64,000 nucleotides of DNA, from NCBI GenBank assembly GCA_023957575.1, contig JAMLGU010000001.1, forward strand, positions 806,001 through 870,000. The letters run 5' to 3'. The translations under genes and the position numbers were made by a program. The notes under the pieces were generated by a model, which worked only from the letters and a program-made list of their open reading frames with translations, ran no database searches and was not told where the DNA came from. The number at the start of each line of letters is the position of its first letter. Position 1 is the stretch's first letter. Positions 36,603 through 45,417 of the stretch are shown here, one piece after another. The DNA is from Chitinophagaceae bacterium (GTDB taxonomy: Bacteria; Bacteroidota; Bacteroidia; Chitinophagales; Chitinophagaceae).

Positions 36603-36699
36603 AAAATATATTATTTGAAATAAGAACCGGAAATTCTTCAAAGTTAAATGTGGTGCTTATTTCCAAAGAATTAACTCTATTAAAAAGTATAATACTATT

Positions 36700-36942
36700 A
36701 TGAAGAAAAATTATTCTTTAATTAAGATTATTCCTGTTATTTGCTTATTAATAACTCTTATTATTAATAATTATTTTAGAGAAAGTCATTTAAATACATT
36801 AATATATATATTGTTGATATTCAGCTCTATTTCAATATTTATACAGGGTAAAAAAAATATGCTGAATAAAAAGTCCGTTAGGATGTTATTTATTGCTCTT
36901 TTAATTTCGATTGTAATTTTTATATTCCAATTTCAATCCTGA
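36700..36942 (+). CDS. Small hypothetical membrane protein
   Basis: 80 residues with three predicted membrane helices (IIPVICLLITLIINNYF, LIYILLIFSSISIFI, LFIALLISIVIFIF) and Lys-rich loops. No family recognised. It lies 97 bases after the lipoprotein gene in the same direction and shares its strong AT bias, so they may be one unit. Coding is likely because of the start, length and the regular membrane pattern, though AT-rich non-coding DNA can mimic this. Confidence 0.5.
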   Translation: MKKNYSLIKIIPVICLLITLIINNYFRESHLNTLIYILLIFSSISIFIQGKKNMLNKKSVRMLFIALLISIVIFIFQFQS

Positions 36943-37053
36943 TGAATTGAATCATTGGTATGGCAATGATTTGGAAGTTTACATTTAAATATAAATGAGT
37001 AAGAGAGAACCTCCTTGAGTGCTTTTAAACGTTATTAAAATTCATTCGTTTAG

Positions 37054-37440
37054 AAATTTTTATTCAATAAGCATTTCATTCCTACTTTTCGCCTCCTCAG
37101 CGGCAATAATCGGTAAGCGGCGATCATGCGCAGCGTAATTGTGCGAAGCTAAACGGCCTTGATTTTTGTCAAACTTTTTATCAAGAAAAAGTTTGAAAAC
37201 AAGCATACATTCTTTAATTCCTACTTTTTGCCTCCGCAGCCGGCGGGCTGCGTGGCTGCACAGGCGCTGATTTTGCTTCTTCTCGCCTTCAGCGAGATAC
37301 CGCTTACGCGGTACCGAACCAAAATAGGCACCTCATGCAGCCACTGTTAAAAAATCGGGAAACCATTATTGTGCGAAGCAAAACCGGAATAAGCATTGTT
37401 TGAACAAAATTTGCTTGGCACCTTAAAAAAAGAATTAGCT
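37054..37440. repeat. Dispersed palindrome-rich repeat, copy 2
   Basis: Same element as 18680-19219 without the nested palindrome. The CTTGAT + hairpin module is at 37158-37196: stem TCAAACTTTTT (37169-37179) / AAAAAGTTTGA (37186-37196), loop ATCAAG. The rest matches closely to the right end at GAATTAGC. Single-base differences are scattered evenly between the copies, which fits non-coding drift. Confidence 0.85.
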
Positions 37441-38134
37441 ATAAACATAAAACTCAATTATTCTGCTGAAATAACTTATTATTATTTAGGTTCAACCATT
37501 AAATCTTTTATCTAGCTTTAGCTTTTCTTTATCTGATTTTTTTCTCATTTTTTGAGATCTTTACCGAAACAATCTATCATAGTTTATGAAGGGGTATCTA
37601 ATCTCGCTCTTATTTATTGTTTCGTGCATTCATGTAAAAGCTCAGGTACAGATAAAAACCGTTGATCGGCAGGGTAACCCCGTGCAATGGACCTCAGTGT
37701 ATGGTCGAATAATGCCGGTTTGGTTACGAATGAAAACGGCTTGGTGACTATAGCCAACATGCAGGAAATATCGGACACCCTATTCATAAGCAATGTGGGA
37801 TACAAAACAATTCATTATCCCAAAAGCAGACTATCCCAAAAATCGGTGAATACCATTGTGCTGGAAGAAGAATATGTGGAACTGCCACCGGTAATTGCAG
37901 GTAAAAAATGGAATGTAAAAACCTATGGTTGCGAAAGAAAAAGAAAGGGAATTTGCATATTGAGAAATTTCTTAAAAAGTATTGAATTAGGCATAAAAAT
38001 ATCGGGATATCAGAAAGGGGCGGTTTTGAAAGACTTTTCGGTTTATATTTCAAATGAATCCGATGTAGTGATTCCCTTCAGGATTAAGATATACGACGTT
38101 AAAGAAAATGGATATCCGGGCAGGTTATTAATTA

Positions 38135-39650
38135 CCCAAATTTAGGGGCTATTTTATACACTACACTTTAAAGCCTTTAAAATATTTTTTTGCTGATTAG
38201 ATAAGGTTACCACCTTAGTAAATTTTTGTCTGGTCTTGGAGTGCTTCAGATTCACTTTGTAAATTGTTTGTAAATCCTGAATAACTTCCCCCGGTGATGC
38301 ACTTATTTTTTTACACCTGAATTTTATTAATGATAGCAGACACATGGATAAATAACAAATTTTAATGTGGGCATCAACTCTTTTGGGCAACCACAGTCTT
38401 ATGGGATGAAGCTGAACATCACCTTTCATTGTCCGGAAGCTTCTTTCGACTATATCTTTATCAAAATATTTTTTAACCACTTCATCCGGCTTTAATTTGG
38501 TGTTGTGGAATATTAATGAATATCCAACATATTTTACTTCAATATCTGTCGCTTCGTCGGCCAACATCCTGTCTCTTTTCAATGCCTCATATTTAGGATT
38601 GTATATTACTATCATCTTCCCAAAAAGAAATTTTACCTCCTGTACATATACAAAAGTATCTTTCAAGGTTACCTGATTCTTAGCTGCATAAATTTTATCT
38701 CTTTCTATCTTATCTAAAATGTTTTTCTTTATTCCTGCTGATTGCTTTACACCGACTATTATTTTCATTTTTAATTTATCCAGATCCAGTACATTGGATT
38801 CACTATAAAAACCTCTGTCCATAACTACGGTAGGTATGCCTCTTTGCGCCATTACTCTCATTAGGTCCTCAAGAATTTTTATATTGGAAATATTTCCGTT
38901 ATAGGATTTGTGAAAAATAGGAAATCCGTTCCCAAAACTAACGCCAAGCCCTATTTGAATAAGTTTTGAAACTTTACCATCTTTACCTTTTCGTTGTGTA
39001 GAGAGATCGTGTTTTCCGTTATAATAAGTATCCGTTACGTCTAACACAAATGCTTTGTTGTCGCTAGGATCAAGTTGTAACCAATATTCAAAAATACTTT
39101 GCTCAACAGTGTCAAAATTACATTCATCCAAATAATCCAGAGCATCATACAACATTCTAGTTGTCAACTCATCTAACCCAATTACTTCTTTGATAGTTGA
39201 GTTCTCTATCCACCTGGATATCCTCAATATACTTCCCTTGCAAATCAGGTGCGCAATGAGCAAGGCGATAATTGGCTTATGATACCTGCCCAACAGATAA
39301 TTTAATTTTAATTCTAAGGCTAACTGATACAGAATGGTTATATCTGCATATTGCTTAACATTCTCAACTTCTATCTTATTGATATCTATCTTTTGAATTG
39401 GTACGCCATTTTCTTCTTTGCCAACATACTCAAGTACTCGCTGCTTTACCTTTCCTCCTTCTCTATAGGACTCAACCTTTGCAAGATAGGTGGCATCTCC
39501 TTTTTTTATTTTTCTAATAAAAGCCATGTAATGTACATTTTATACACTACAAAGTAAAATAAAAAAAATTACACCATCAAATTTTTGCCGTCATTGATGG
39601 GTTACAGCTAGAAAAACTGTGTAGTGTATAAAATCTAAGCTAAATTTGGG
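38135..39650 (-). mobile_element. IS1634-like insertion sequence, 1516 bp, with 6-bp TSD TAATTA
   Basis: Terminal inverted repeats read CCCAAATTTAG, five mismatched bases, then ATTTTATACACTACAC at both ends. TAATTA occurs immediately outside each end (38129-38134 and 39651-39656). The single transposase gene fills the element. A third ATTTTATACACTACA copy lies inside, next to the transposase start. Complete ends and an intact gene suggest recent insertion and possible activity. Confidence 0.93.
38154..39527 (-). CDS. IS1634-family (IS4-group) DDE transposase
   Basis: 457 residues. The N terminus (YLAKVESYREGGKVKQRVLEYVGK) is typical of the IS1634 family. The DDE catalytic set is seen as the Asp in LDVTDTYYNG, the Asp in VVMDRGFYS (D-R-G-F-Y) and the Glu in DIVERSFRTMKG, the YREK-like signature. 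It cuts and pastes its own element. The gene is full-length, reads leftwards inside the interrupted host gene, and starts 10 bases from an internal copy of the terminal repeat core. Confidence 0.94.
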   Translation of the reverse strand: MAFIRKIKKGDATYLAKVESYREGGKVKQRVLEYVGKEENGVPIQKIDINKIEVENVKQYADITILYQLALELKLNYLLGRYHKPIIALLIAHLICKGSILRISRWIENSTIKEVIGLDELTTRMLYDALDYLDECNFDTVEQSIFEYWLQLDPSDNKAFVLDVTDTYYNGKHDLSTQRKGKDGKVSKLIQIGLGVSFGNGFPIFHKSYNGNISNIKILEDLMRVMAQRGIPTVVMDRGFYSESNVLDLDKLKMKIIVGVKQSAGIKKNILDKIERDKIYAAKNQVTLKDTFVYVQEVKFLFGKMIVIYNPKYEALKRDRMLADEATDIEVKYVGYSLIFHNTKLKPDEVVKKYFDKDIVERSFRTMKGDVQLHPIRLWLPKRVDAHIKICYLSMCLLSLIKFRCKKISASPGEVIQDLQTIYKVNLKHSKTRQKFTKVVTLSNQQKNILKALKCSV

Positions 39651-40000
39651 TAATTAATAAGAGCATCATCATCAGCAATTACAAAAGAGGAAGTTGGAAC
39701 AAATTCGATTTATCAAATTTTGAAATTTATATCCCTAATGATGGTTTTTTTATCGGCATAGAAACGCTGCCAACAATTGGTAATCAGGCCGATTTTGCAA
39801 TTGGCGCTCATAATTGGGGTAAAGGAGTAATAATATATAGTAGAATTGAAAATCGGGGTTTTGGAATAACGAAAGGCAGTGGTGTGTGCAAGCCAATGAT
39901 GCGGGTAACATTGATGAATTAAAACAAATATTATGCGATACCTGTTCGCTCTCATTTCAGAGTAATTGAATTTGATTAACTTTAAACAAAATTTAAAAAC

Positions 40001-40900
40001 ATGATTAAAAATGTTTCGGTTGTGGGCGCAGGAGCTATGGGAAACGGTATTGCGCATGTATTTGCCCAGCACGGGCATATTGTTACCTTGATAGATATTT
40101 CTGCAGCCCAACTTGAAAAAGCAATGGCGACCATTAAGAAAAATCTTGGCAGACAGTTTGAAAAAGGAACGATAGGTGAAGTGCAAATTCAGGAAACCCT
40201 CGACAATATTACAACAGAAACAGACTTAGCAAGAGGTGTGGCTACAGCTCATTTGGTGGTGGAAGCAGCTACTGAAAATGAGGCAGTCAAACTGAAACTA
40301 TTTGAGCAAATTGATGCGGCTGCACCGCAGGACTGTATTTTGGCTTCCAATACCTCATCCATATCAATTACAAAAATCGCATCTGTAACTACAAGGCCGC
40401 AAAATGTAATCGGTATGCACTTTATGAACCCCGTGCCGGTAATGAAATTGGTAGAGGTAATTAATGGTTACGCTACAGATTCTTTTGTAACAGGCACAAT
40501 AGTAGAACTCAGCAAAAAATTAGGAAAGGTACCGGCGCTTGCTCATGATTATCCTGGTTTTGTTGCTAATCGAATCCTTATGCCTATGATAAATGAAGCC
40601 ATCAATACACTGCACGAAGGCGTGGCCGATGTGGAAGCGATTGATACCATTATGAAATTGGGCATGGCGCACCCGATGGGCCCCCTGCAACTCGCTGATT
40701 TTATCGGACTCGATGTGTGCCTTTCCATTATGCAGGTTTTGTTCAACGGTTTTGGAAACCCTAAATATGCCCCCTGCCCATTGCTCGTGAATATGGTGGC
40801 GGCAAAAAAATTAGGCATCAAAGCAGGTGAAGGATTTTATAATTATAGTCAGGGTACTAAGGAGTTGATAGTGAGTGAAAGGTTTAGGGGGAAAGATTGA
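40001..40900 (+). CDS. 3-hydroxybutyryl-CoA / 3-hydroxyacyl-CoA dehydrogenase
   Basis: 299 residues. NAD-binding GAGAMGNGIAHVFAQ (9-23), TNTSSISIT (ASNTSSISIT), HFMNPVPVMKLVEVI with the catalytic His-Asn pattern, and the C-terminal 3HCDH domain with HPMGPLQLADFIGLD. The family oxidises (S)-3-hydroxyacyl-CoA with NAD+, in butyrate-type or fatty acid metabolism. Single gene, 76 bases after the interrupted pseudogene ends. Confidence 0.93.
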   Translation: MIKNVSVVGAGAMGNGIAHVFAQHGHIVTLIDISAAQLEKAMATIKKNLGRQFEKGTIGEVQIQETLDNITTETDLARGVATAHLVVEAATENEAVKLKLFEQIDAAAPQDCILASNTSSISITKIASVTTRPQNVIGMHFMNPVPVMKLVEVINGYATDSFVTGTIVELSKKLGKVPALAHDYPGFVANRILMPMINEAINTLHEGVADVEAIDTIMKLGMAHPMGPLQLADFIGLDVCLSIMQVLFNGFGNPKYAPCPLLVNMVAAKKLGIKAGEGFYNYSQGTKELIVSERFRGKD

Positions 40901-40945
40901 GTCTAAGGTTGAGGTTAAGGTTGAGGTTGAAATTGAGGCTAAGAG
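40898..40945. repeat. Short GGTTGA/AAGGTT hexamer tract
   Basis: A handful of degenerate copies of AGGTTG[AG] run just behind the dehydrogenase stop (TGA at 40898-40900) and before the convergent HsdR_N-like gene. Confidence 0.6.
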
Positions 40946-40967
40946 GTATTGAGGGAATAAGAGAGAT

Positions 40968-41411
40968 TTAAGAATTTGTGTAATCCGGCAAAGTCTTTAT
41001 TTCTTTTAATTGTTTGCCGGTGTTCTGCCAGCCAAAAGTTTGATTGCCATTTGTGATAATCAGATATTTTGAAGGCAGTGAAATATTGTATCTCAAAATT
41101 TGGTCGAAGGTTCCTGTATTCAGTTTTACTTCCTGAGCTTTACATTCGATAAGCATCCATGGTTTGTGATGGGTATCATAAACTAAAATGTCAAATCGTT
41201 TTTTTAGCTCGCCTAATTGTATTTCTTTTTCTATGGCAATAATGGTTTTGGGGTAGTTTTTCACTTTCAACAAATAATTTATAAAATTCTGCCGTACCCA
41301 TTCTTCATCCTGAAGCAACAGCCATTTTTTACGGATATAATCAAAAATATAGGGTTGCTCATCTTTCTGCCGAATTTTAAAATCAGGTTCTGGAAATTGA
41401 ATAGTAATCAT
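40968..41411 (-). CDS. Type I restriction HsdR N-terminal-domain protein (stand-alone nuclease-like)
   Basis: 147 residues matching the HSDR_N_2 family: a PD-(D/E)xK-like core with FDILVYD then MLIECKA (D ... E-x-K), and the flanking EWVRQNFINYLL and NYPKTIIAIEKEI. Full HsdR proteins carry a helicase after this domain; here it stands alone, as is common in Bacteroidota, with no HsdM or HsdS nearby. Function unknown. It is divergent from the pectin operon (91 bases to the GH43 start). Confidence 0.8.
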   Translation of the reverse strand: MITIQFPEPDFKIRQKDEQPYIFDYIRKKWLLLQDEEWVRQNFINYLLKVKNYPKTIIAIEKEIQLGELKKRFDILVYDTHHKPWMLIECKAQEVKLNTGTFDQILRYNISLPSKYLIITNGNQTFGWQNTGKQLKEIKTLPDYTNS

Positions 41412-41456
41412 AGGCTCAAAAATAAAACATAAATTTGCAACTTCAGGGTTTGCAAT

Positions 41457-41474
41457 TGTGTGATAATTTACACA
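41457..41474. promoter_or_regulatory. Palindrome TGTGT-N8-ACACA upstream of the pectin operon
   Basis: TGTGT, then GATAATTT, then ACACA: perfect 5-bp arms with an 8-base spacer, 28 bases before the GH43 ATG. A TAAATTTG -7-like box lies at 41430-41437. Position and symmetry suggest an operator for a dimeric regulator, but no matching site was seen elsewhere in the operon. Confidence 0.4.
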
Positions 41475-41501
41475 GATTTTTACATATTATAAATTCACTT
41501 A

Positions 41502-43121
41502 ATGAAGCAAAATTTTTTATTACTGGTTTTTCTGCAAATTGTATTTTCAGGTATTTGCCAAAAAGGCTATATATCACCTGTTTGGGTGCCTGACAATGGC
41601 AATGGTACTTATAAGAACCCGGTTATTAATGCCGATTATTCTGATCCTGATGCGGTGAGAGTAGGAGACGATTTTTATATGATTGCTTCCAGCTTTGATG
41701 CAGTTCCAGGTCTGCCAATTTTACATTCCAAAGATTTAGTCAATTGGACGATTATCGGTCATGCGTTGAAACGTCAGCCTCCTTTTGATGTTTTTAATAA
41801 AACCCAACATGGTAACGGAGTATGGGCGCCGGCAATACGCTATCACAATAATGAATTTTATATTTATTATCCTGATCCCGACTTTGGGATATACCTTATA
41901 AAAGCTAACAATATCACCGGACCATGGAGTGAGCCTCACCTGGTAGTTGGAGGTAAAGGTCTGATAGACCCCTGTCCGCTTTGGGATGATGATGGAAAAG
42001 CATACTTAACTCATGCTTACGCTGGTAGTAGGGCGGGAATGAAAAGCGTAATCGTTGTAAAAGAAATGAATAAAGAAGGAACTAAGATTATTGGAGATGG
42101 TGTCTTAGTTTTTGATGGTCATGAAAATGACCCTACTGTAGAAGGCCCCAAGTTTTATAAACGCAATGGTTACTACTATATTTTTGCACCTGCGGGAGGT
42201 GTTGCCACAGGCTGGCAGTTGGTTCTGCGAAGCAAAAATGTGTATGGACCTTATGAAAGAAGGGTGGTGATGGCACAGGGAAAGTCGCCGGTAAACGGAC
42301 CACATCAGGGCGCTTGGATTGCCACACAAACCGGCGAAGACTGGTTTCTTCACTTTCAGGACAAAGGCGCATTGGGGCGTGTAGTGCATCTGCAACCCAT
42401 GAAATGGATGAACGATTGGCCGGTGATAGGGATTGACAAAAATGGAAAGGGTATTGGCGAACCGGTTGCTATTTATAAAAAACCGAATGTAGGAAAAAAA
42501 ATTGCTGTACAAACACCTCCGGACACGGATGAGTTTGATGAAGTAAAAATGGGTTTGCAGTGGCAGTGGCAGGCTAACCCTCAGGAAACATGGGCTTTTA
42601 TGTATCCTGAAAAAGGTGTTTTGAAAATGTTTGCCAAAACACTTCCTGAAGGCGCTGCAAACCTTTGGGATGTTCCGAATGTGCTGCTGCAAAAATTCCC
42701 TAATGACGAATTTCAGGCTACTGCCAAAGTAAAAATTACTCCTGCCGGTAAATTAACCGGAGAAAAAATGGGTCTTACCACAATGGCTTTGAACTATGCC
42801 AATATTGCCGTGAAAGCCAAAAAGGATGGACAGTTCATCGTGTTTACAACCTGCCAGGAAGCAGACAAAGGCAATAAAGAAGTTGAGAAGGAAATTGCAA
42901 AACTGAATCAGTCCGAAGTTTATTTCAGACTAAAATTTTATAAAGACACAACTTATAAATTCAGCTATAGTTTGGATGGAAAAAAATTTACTGAGGCAGG
43001 CAGCATGAAGGCAGTTCCTGGGAAATGGATAGGAATTAAAATGGGCTTTTTTGCTACAAGCGAGCTGCCCATAAATGATGCTGCTTCTATGGACGTGGAT
43101 TGGTTCAGGGTTGAAAAATAA
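41502..43121 (+). CDS. Glycoside hydrolase family 43 (beta-xylosidase/arabinofuranosidase type)
   Basis: 539 residues, signal peptide MKQNFLLLVFLQIVFSGICQ. The five-bladed propeller starts with NPVINADYSDPDAVRVGDDFYMIASSF (catalytic base Asp), then LIDPCPLWDDDGKAYL (pKa-modulating Asp) and DPTVEGPKFYKRNGYYYIF (acid Glu). Residues ~350-535 form the C-terminal beta-sandwich seen in GH43 xylosidases. Likely action: removal of arabinose or xylose side chains from plant cell-wall polymers; the precise bond is unknown. First gene of the pectin operon. Confidence 0.92.
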   Translation: MKQNFLLLVFLQIVFSGICQKGYISPVWVPDNGNGTYKNPVINADYSDPDAVRVGDDFYMIASSFDAVPGLPILHSKDLVNWTIIGHALKRQPPFDVFNKTQHGNGVWAPAIRYHNNEFYIYYPDPDFGIYLIKANNITGPWSEPHLVVGGKGLIDPCPLWDDDGKAYLTHAYAGSRAGMKSVIVVKEMNKEGTKIIGDGVLVFDGHENDPTVEGPKFYKRNGYYYIFAPAGGVATGWQLVLRSKNVYGPYERRVVMAQGKSPVNGPHQGAWIATQTGEDWFLHFQDKGALGRVVHLQPMKWMNDWPVIGIDKNGKGIGEPVAIYKKPNVGKKIAVQTPPDTDEFDEVKMGLQWQWQANPQETWAFMYPEKGVLKMFAKTLPEGAANLWDVPNVLLQKFPNDEFQATAKVKITPAGKLTGEKMGLTTMALNYANIAVKAKKDGQFIVFTTCQEADKGNKEVEKEIAKLNQSEVYFRLKFYKDTTYKFSYSLDGKKFTEAGSMKAVPGKWIGIKMGFFATSELPINDAASMDVDWFRVEK

Positions 43122-43146
43122 TTATTGGTCTTTTAAATATTTTGAA

Positions 43147-43578
43147 ATGAAAAAATGGTTATTCTCTTTGGTTTTTGTATCTCTTCATTTAATGGTTTTT
43201 GCACAATCAAAAGCAGAGAAACAGGTTGAAGAAGCTGTTAATGTGTATGCCCGAGCAATGATTGATGCAAATATTCCGGTGCTTAGTAAAATAACGGACA
43301 GAAATCTAACCTATGGTCATAGCAGCGCTACTGTTGAAAATAAAGAGGAGTTTCTGAAAAAAATAGAAACCGGACAGTCCGATTTTGTAACTATGGATAT
43401 CAATGATCAAAAAATCTTCATGCACAAAAAGACTGCAATCGTAAGACACCACATTGAATGTATAACCAATGACAATAATAAACCGGGTACGGTTTCTTTG
43501 GATGTGATGACGGTCTGGCAGAAAAAATCAGGCAACTGGATTATGATCGCCAGACAGGCGGTAAAACCGAAAATTTGA
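43147..43578 (+). CDS. SnoaL/NTF2-like (DUF4440) secreted protein
   Basis: 143 residues from ATG 43147, chosen because MKKWLFSLVFVSLHLMVFAQ is a signal peptide; the frame opens 72 bases earlier inside GH43. The core (AVNVYARAMIDANIPVLSKIT ... VWQKKSGNWIMIARQ) fits the DUF4440 NTF2-like fold. Such proteins bind small ligands or act as simple enzymes; the role here is unknown. It lies 25 bases after GH43 and before GH28 in the pectin operon, so a pectin-related role is inferred from position. Confidence 0.78.
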   Translation: MKKWLFSLVFVSLHLMVFAQSKAEKQVEEAVNVYARAMIDANIPVLSKITDRNLTYGHSSATVENKEEFLKKIETGQSDFVTMDINDQKIFMHKKTAIVRHHIECITNDNNKPGTVSLDVMTVWQKKSGNWIMIARQAVKPKI

Positions 43579-43721
43579 GGTTTGCGGTTTAAAAACTGCA
43601 TGAATCGGCAAATTGAAAACGTTTGCGTAAATAAATATGGCCTGTAGCTTGTATGGCACATATATATGAGGTAACTTGTCGCTTTCTGATTGATTTTTGT
43701 AAAATAAAAAAAGATTACAGC

Positions 43722-45368
43722 ATGGTTAAAAAAGGTTTTTTCAGTTTTATTTTTGTAATGGTTGCTTCAGTTTTATTTGCCCAACAAAATTGGATACTGC
43801 CCAAAGTGGCTCAGACTAAATTTAAAACAACGACTTATAATATTAAAAATTATGGCGCTGTTCCCGACGGTTATTTCCTGAATACCAAAAATATTCAAAA
43901 AGCAATAGATGACTGTTCTGCAAAAGGAGGAGGTATTGTTTTTGTTCCCGGCGGACTGTGGCTTACCGGACCGATTGTTTTAAAAAATAATGTGAATCTG
44001 AATCTGGCTGCCGGCGCTACCTTGTTGTTTACAGCCGATAAAGGTCAATACTCTTTAATTAAGGCCAATTGGGAGGGCTTCCCTCAGATGCGTAATCAAT
44101 CGCCCATTTCTGCCGAAAATGCCACTAATATTGCCATTACGGGTAAAGGAATAATTGATGGCAATGGAGATGTGTGGCGTGCAGTAAAAAAGGAAAAACT
44201 TACCGAGTCGCAATGGAAAAAATTAGTGGCTTCGGGAGGCGTTTTGTCCGAAAACAAAAAATTATGGATGCCTTCCGAAAGTTATGCCAAAGGCGATAGG
44301 GAGAAGAACCCCGGTAAAATTGAATCGGGTAGGGATGATGCATATTACCAATCTGTAAAAGATTTTTTAAGACCCAATTTGCTGGTTTTTACCAATTGCG
44401 ATAGAATATTGCTGGATGGCGTAACCTTTGAAAATTCGCCGGCCTGGTGTTTGCATCCGTTGATGAGTAAAAACATAACCATTAAAAATATTTCGGTAAA
44501 GAATCCCTGGTATGGTCAAAATGGCGATGGTATTGACCTCGAAAGTTGCAGCAATGTATTGATCGAAAATTCTGTTTTAGATGTGGGCGATGACGGATTG
44601 TGCATCAAGAGTGGTCGTGATGCAGATGGAAGGGCAAGAGCCATGCCAACAAAGGATGTTATCATTCGCGGTTGTACGGTATATGCCAGTCATGGCGGTT
44701 TTGTAATTGGCAGTGAGATGAGTGGTGGGGCTAATAATATTTATGTAAGTAATTGTACTTTTATTGGTAGCGATATCGGCCTGCGTTTCAAAACTACCCG
44801 CGGGCGCGGCGGAGTTGTTGAAAATATTTTTATAAAAGATATTTACATGAAGGATATTCCGGGCGAAGCTATTTTGTTCGATATGTATTATGCAGCCAAG
44901 GATCCCGTGCCGCTTGAAGGCGAAAAAAGAGAGCTTCCGAAAGTTGAAATGCTGCCCGTAGATGAAACGACACCTCAGTTTCAAAACTTCAATATCAGTA
45001 ATGTGTATGTAAATGGCGCTCAAAAAGCAATTTTCATCAGAGGCCTGCCCGAAATGCACATTAAAAATATCAAAATTGAAAACTCCGTATTTCAGTCAAA
45101 AGAAGGAGTGGACATTCAGGAAGCAAGTAATATACAATTGAATAATGTAAAAGTATATAGTAAAAATACCAATCCTGTTATTGACATTACGCAGAGCGAT
45201 AATATCAGTATCAGCAAATTTGATTTTAATAATGATTCAGAGTTGTTACTAAGAGTGAATGGAGACAGATCGAAAGCGATTAAAATTGGTTCGACCAATT
45301 ATAAAAAAGCAAAAGAAAAACTGAGTGTGGAACTGGGTGCAAAAATACAGGATGTAAAGACCCTGTAA
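43722..45368 (+). CDS. Glycoside hydrolase family 28 polygalacturonase
   Basis: 548 residues from ATG 43722 (MVKKGFFSFIFVMVASVLFAQ signal); an upstream in-frame ATG at 43653 would add 23 residues. GH28 catalytic motifs are all present: NGDGIDLESCS (N-x-D), VGDDGLCIKSG (DD), ASHGGFVIGSEM (G-H-G-like) and RFKTTRGRGG (R-x-K-like). It hydrolyses alpha-1,4-galacturonan, and is exported. It is preceded by 143 bases that may hold an internal promoter. Confidence 0.93.
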   Translation: MVKKGFFSFIFVMVASVLFAQQNWILPKVAQTKFKTTTYNIKNYGAVPDGYFLNTKNIQKAIDDCSAKGGGIVFVPGGLWLTGPIVLKNNVNLNLAAGATLLFTADKGQYSLIKANWEGFPQMRNQSPISAENATNIAITGKGIIDGNGDVWRAVKKEKLTESQWKKLVASGGVLSENKKLWMPSESYAKGDREKNPGKIESGRDDAYYQSVKDFLRPNLLVFTNCDRILLDGVTFENSPAWCLHPLMSKNITIKNISVKNPWYGQNGDGIDLESCSNVLIENSVLDVGDDGLCIKSGRDADGRARAMPTKDVIIRGCTVYASHGGFVIGSEMSGGANNIYVSNCTFIGSDIGLRFKTTRGRGGVVENIFIKDIYMKDIPGEAILFDMYYAAKDPVPLEGEKRELPKVEMLPVDETTPQFQNFNISNVYVNGAQKAIFIRGLPEMHIKNIKIENSVFQSKEGVDIQEASNIQLNNVKVYSKNTNPVIDITQSDNISISKFDFNNDSELLLRVNGDRSKAIKIGSTNYKKAKEKLSVELGAKIQDVKTL

Positions 45369-45417
45369 TAGAAATATTTTAATTTGAATAGCGTAATTGA
45401 TTGATAAATATTTTTTT

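Larger units (their letters stand above)
37586..39922 (+). pseudogene. Carboxypeptidase-regulatory-like secreted protein, broken by IS and frameshift
   Basis: ATG 37586 opens MKGYLISLLFIVSCIHVKAQ (signal peptide) and VQIKTVDRQGNPVQWTSV, the start of a CarboxypepD_reg-like domain. Near 37697 the frame shifts (a lost base or two gained) to WSNNAGLVTNENGLVTI. It then runs to 38134, is cut by the IS at 38135-39650, and resumes at 39657 as NKSIIISNYKRGSWNKFDL ... GGLITKGSG-like tail, ending at TAA 39922. Removing the IS and one copy of TAATTA restores one frame (RLLINKSIII). Function unknown. Confidence 0.85.

Noticed and set aside
37687-38145. A stand-alone 152-residue gene ending at the IS
   Set aside because: It lacks a start context and signal peptide, and upstream sequence in another frame supplies both. 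It is the middle of the pseudogene at 37586-39922.
41502-43121. SusC/SusD-type polysaccharide uptake genes around the pectin cluster
   Set aside because: No TonB/SusD pair was found in the cluster. The only TonB receptor in the window is the riboswitch-controlled BtuB-like one at 19.6 kb.
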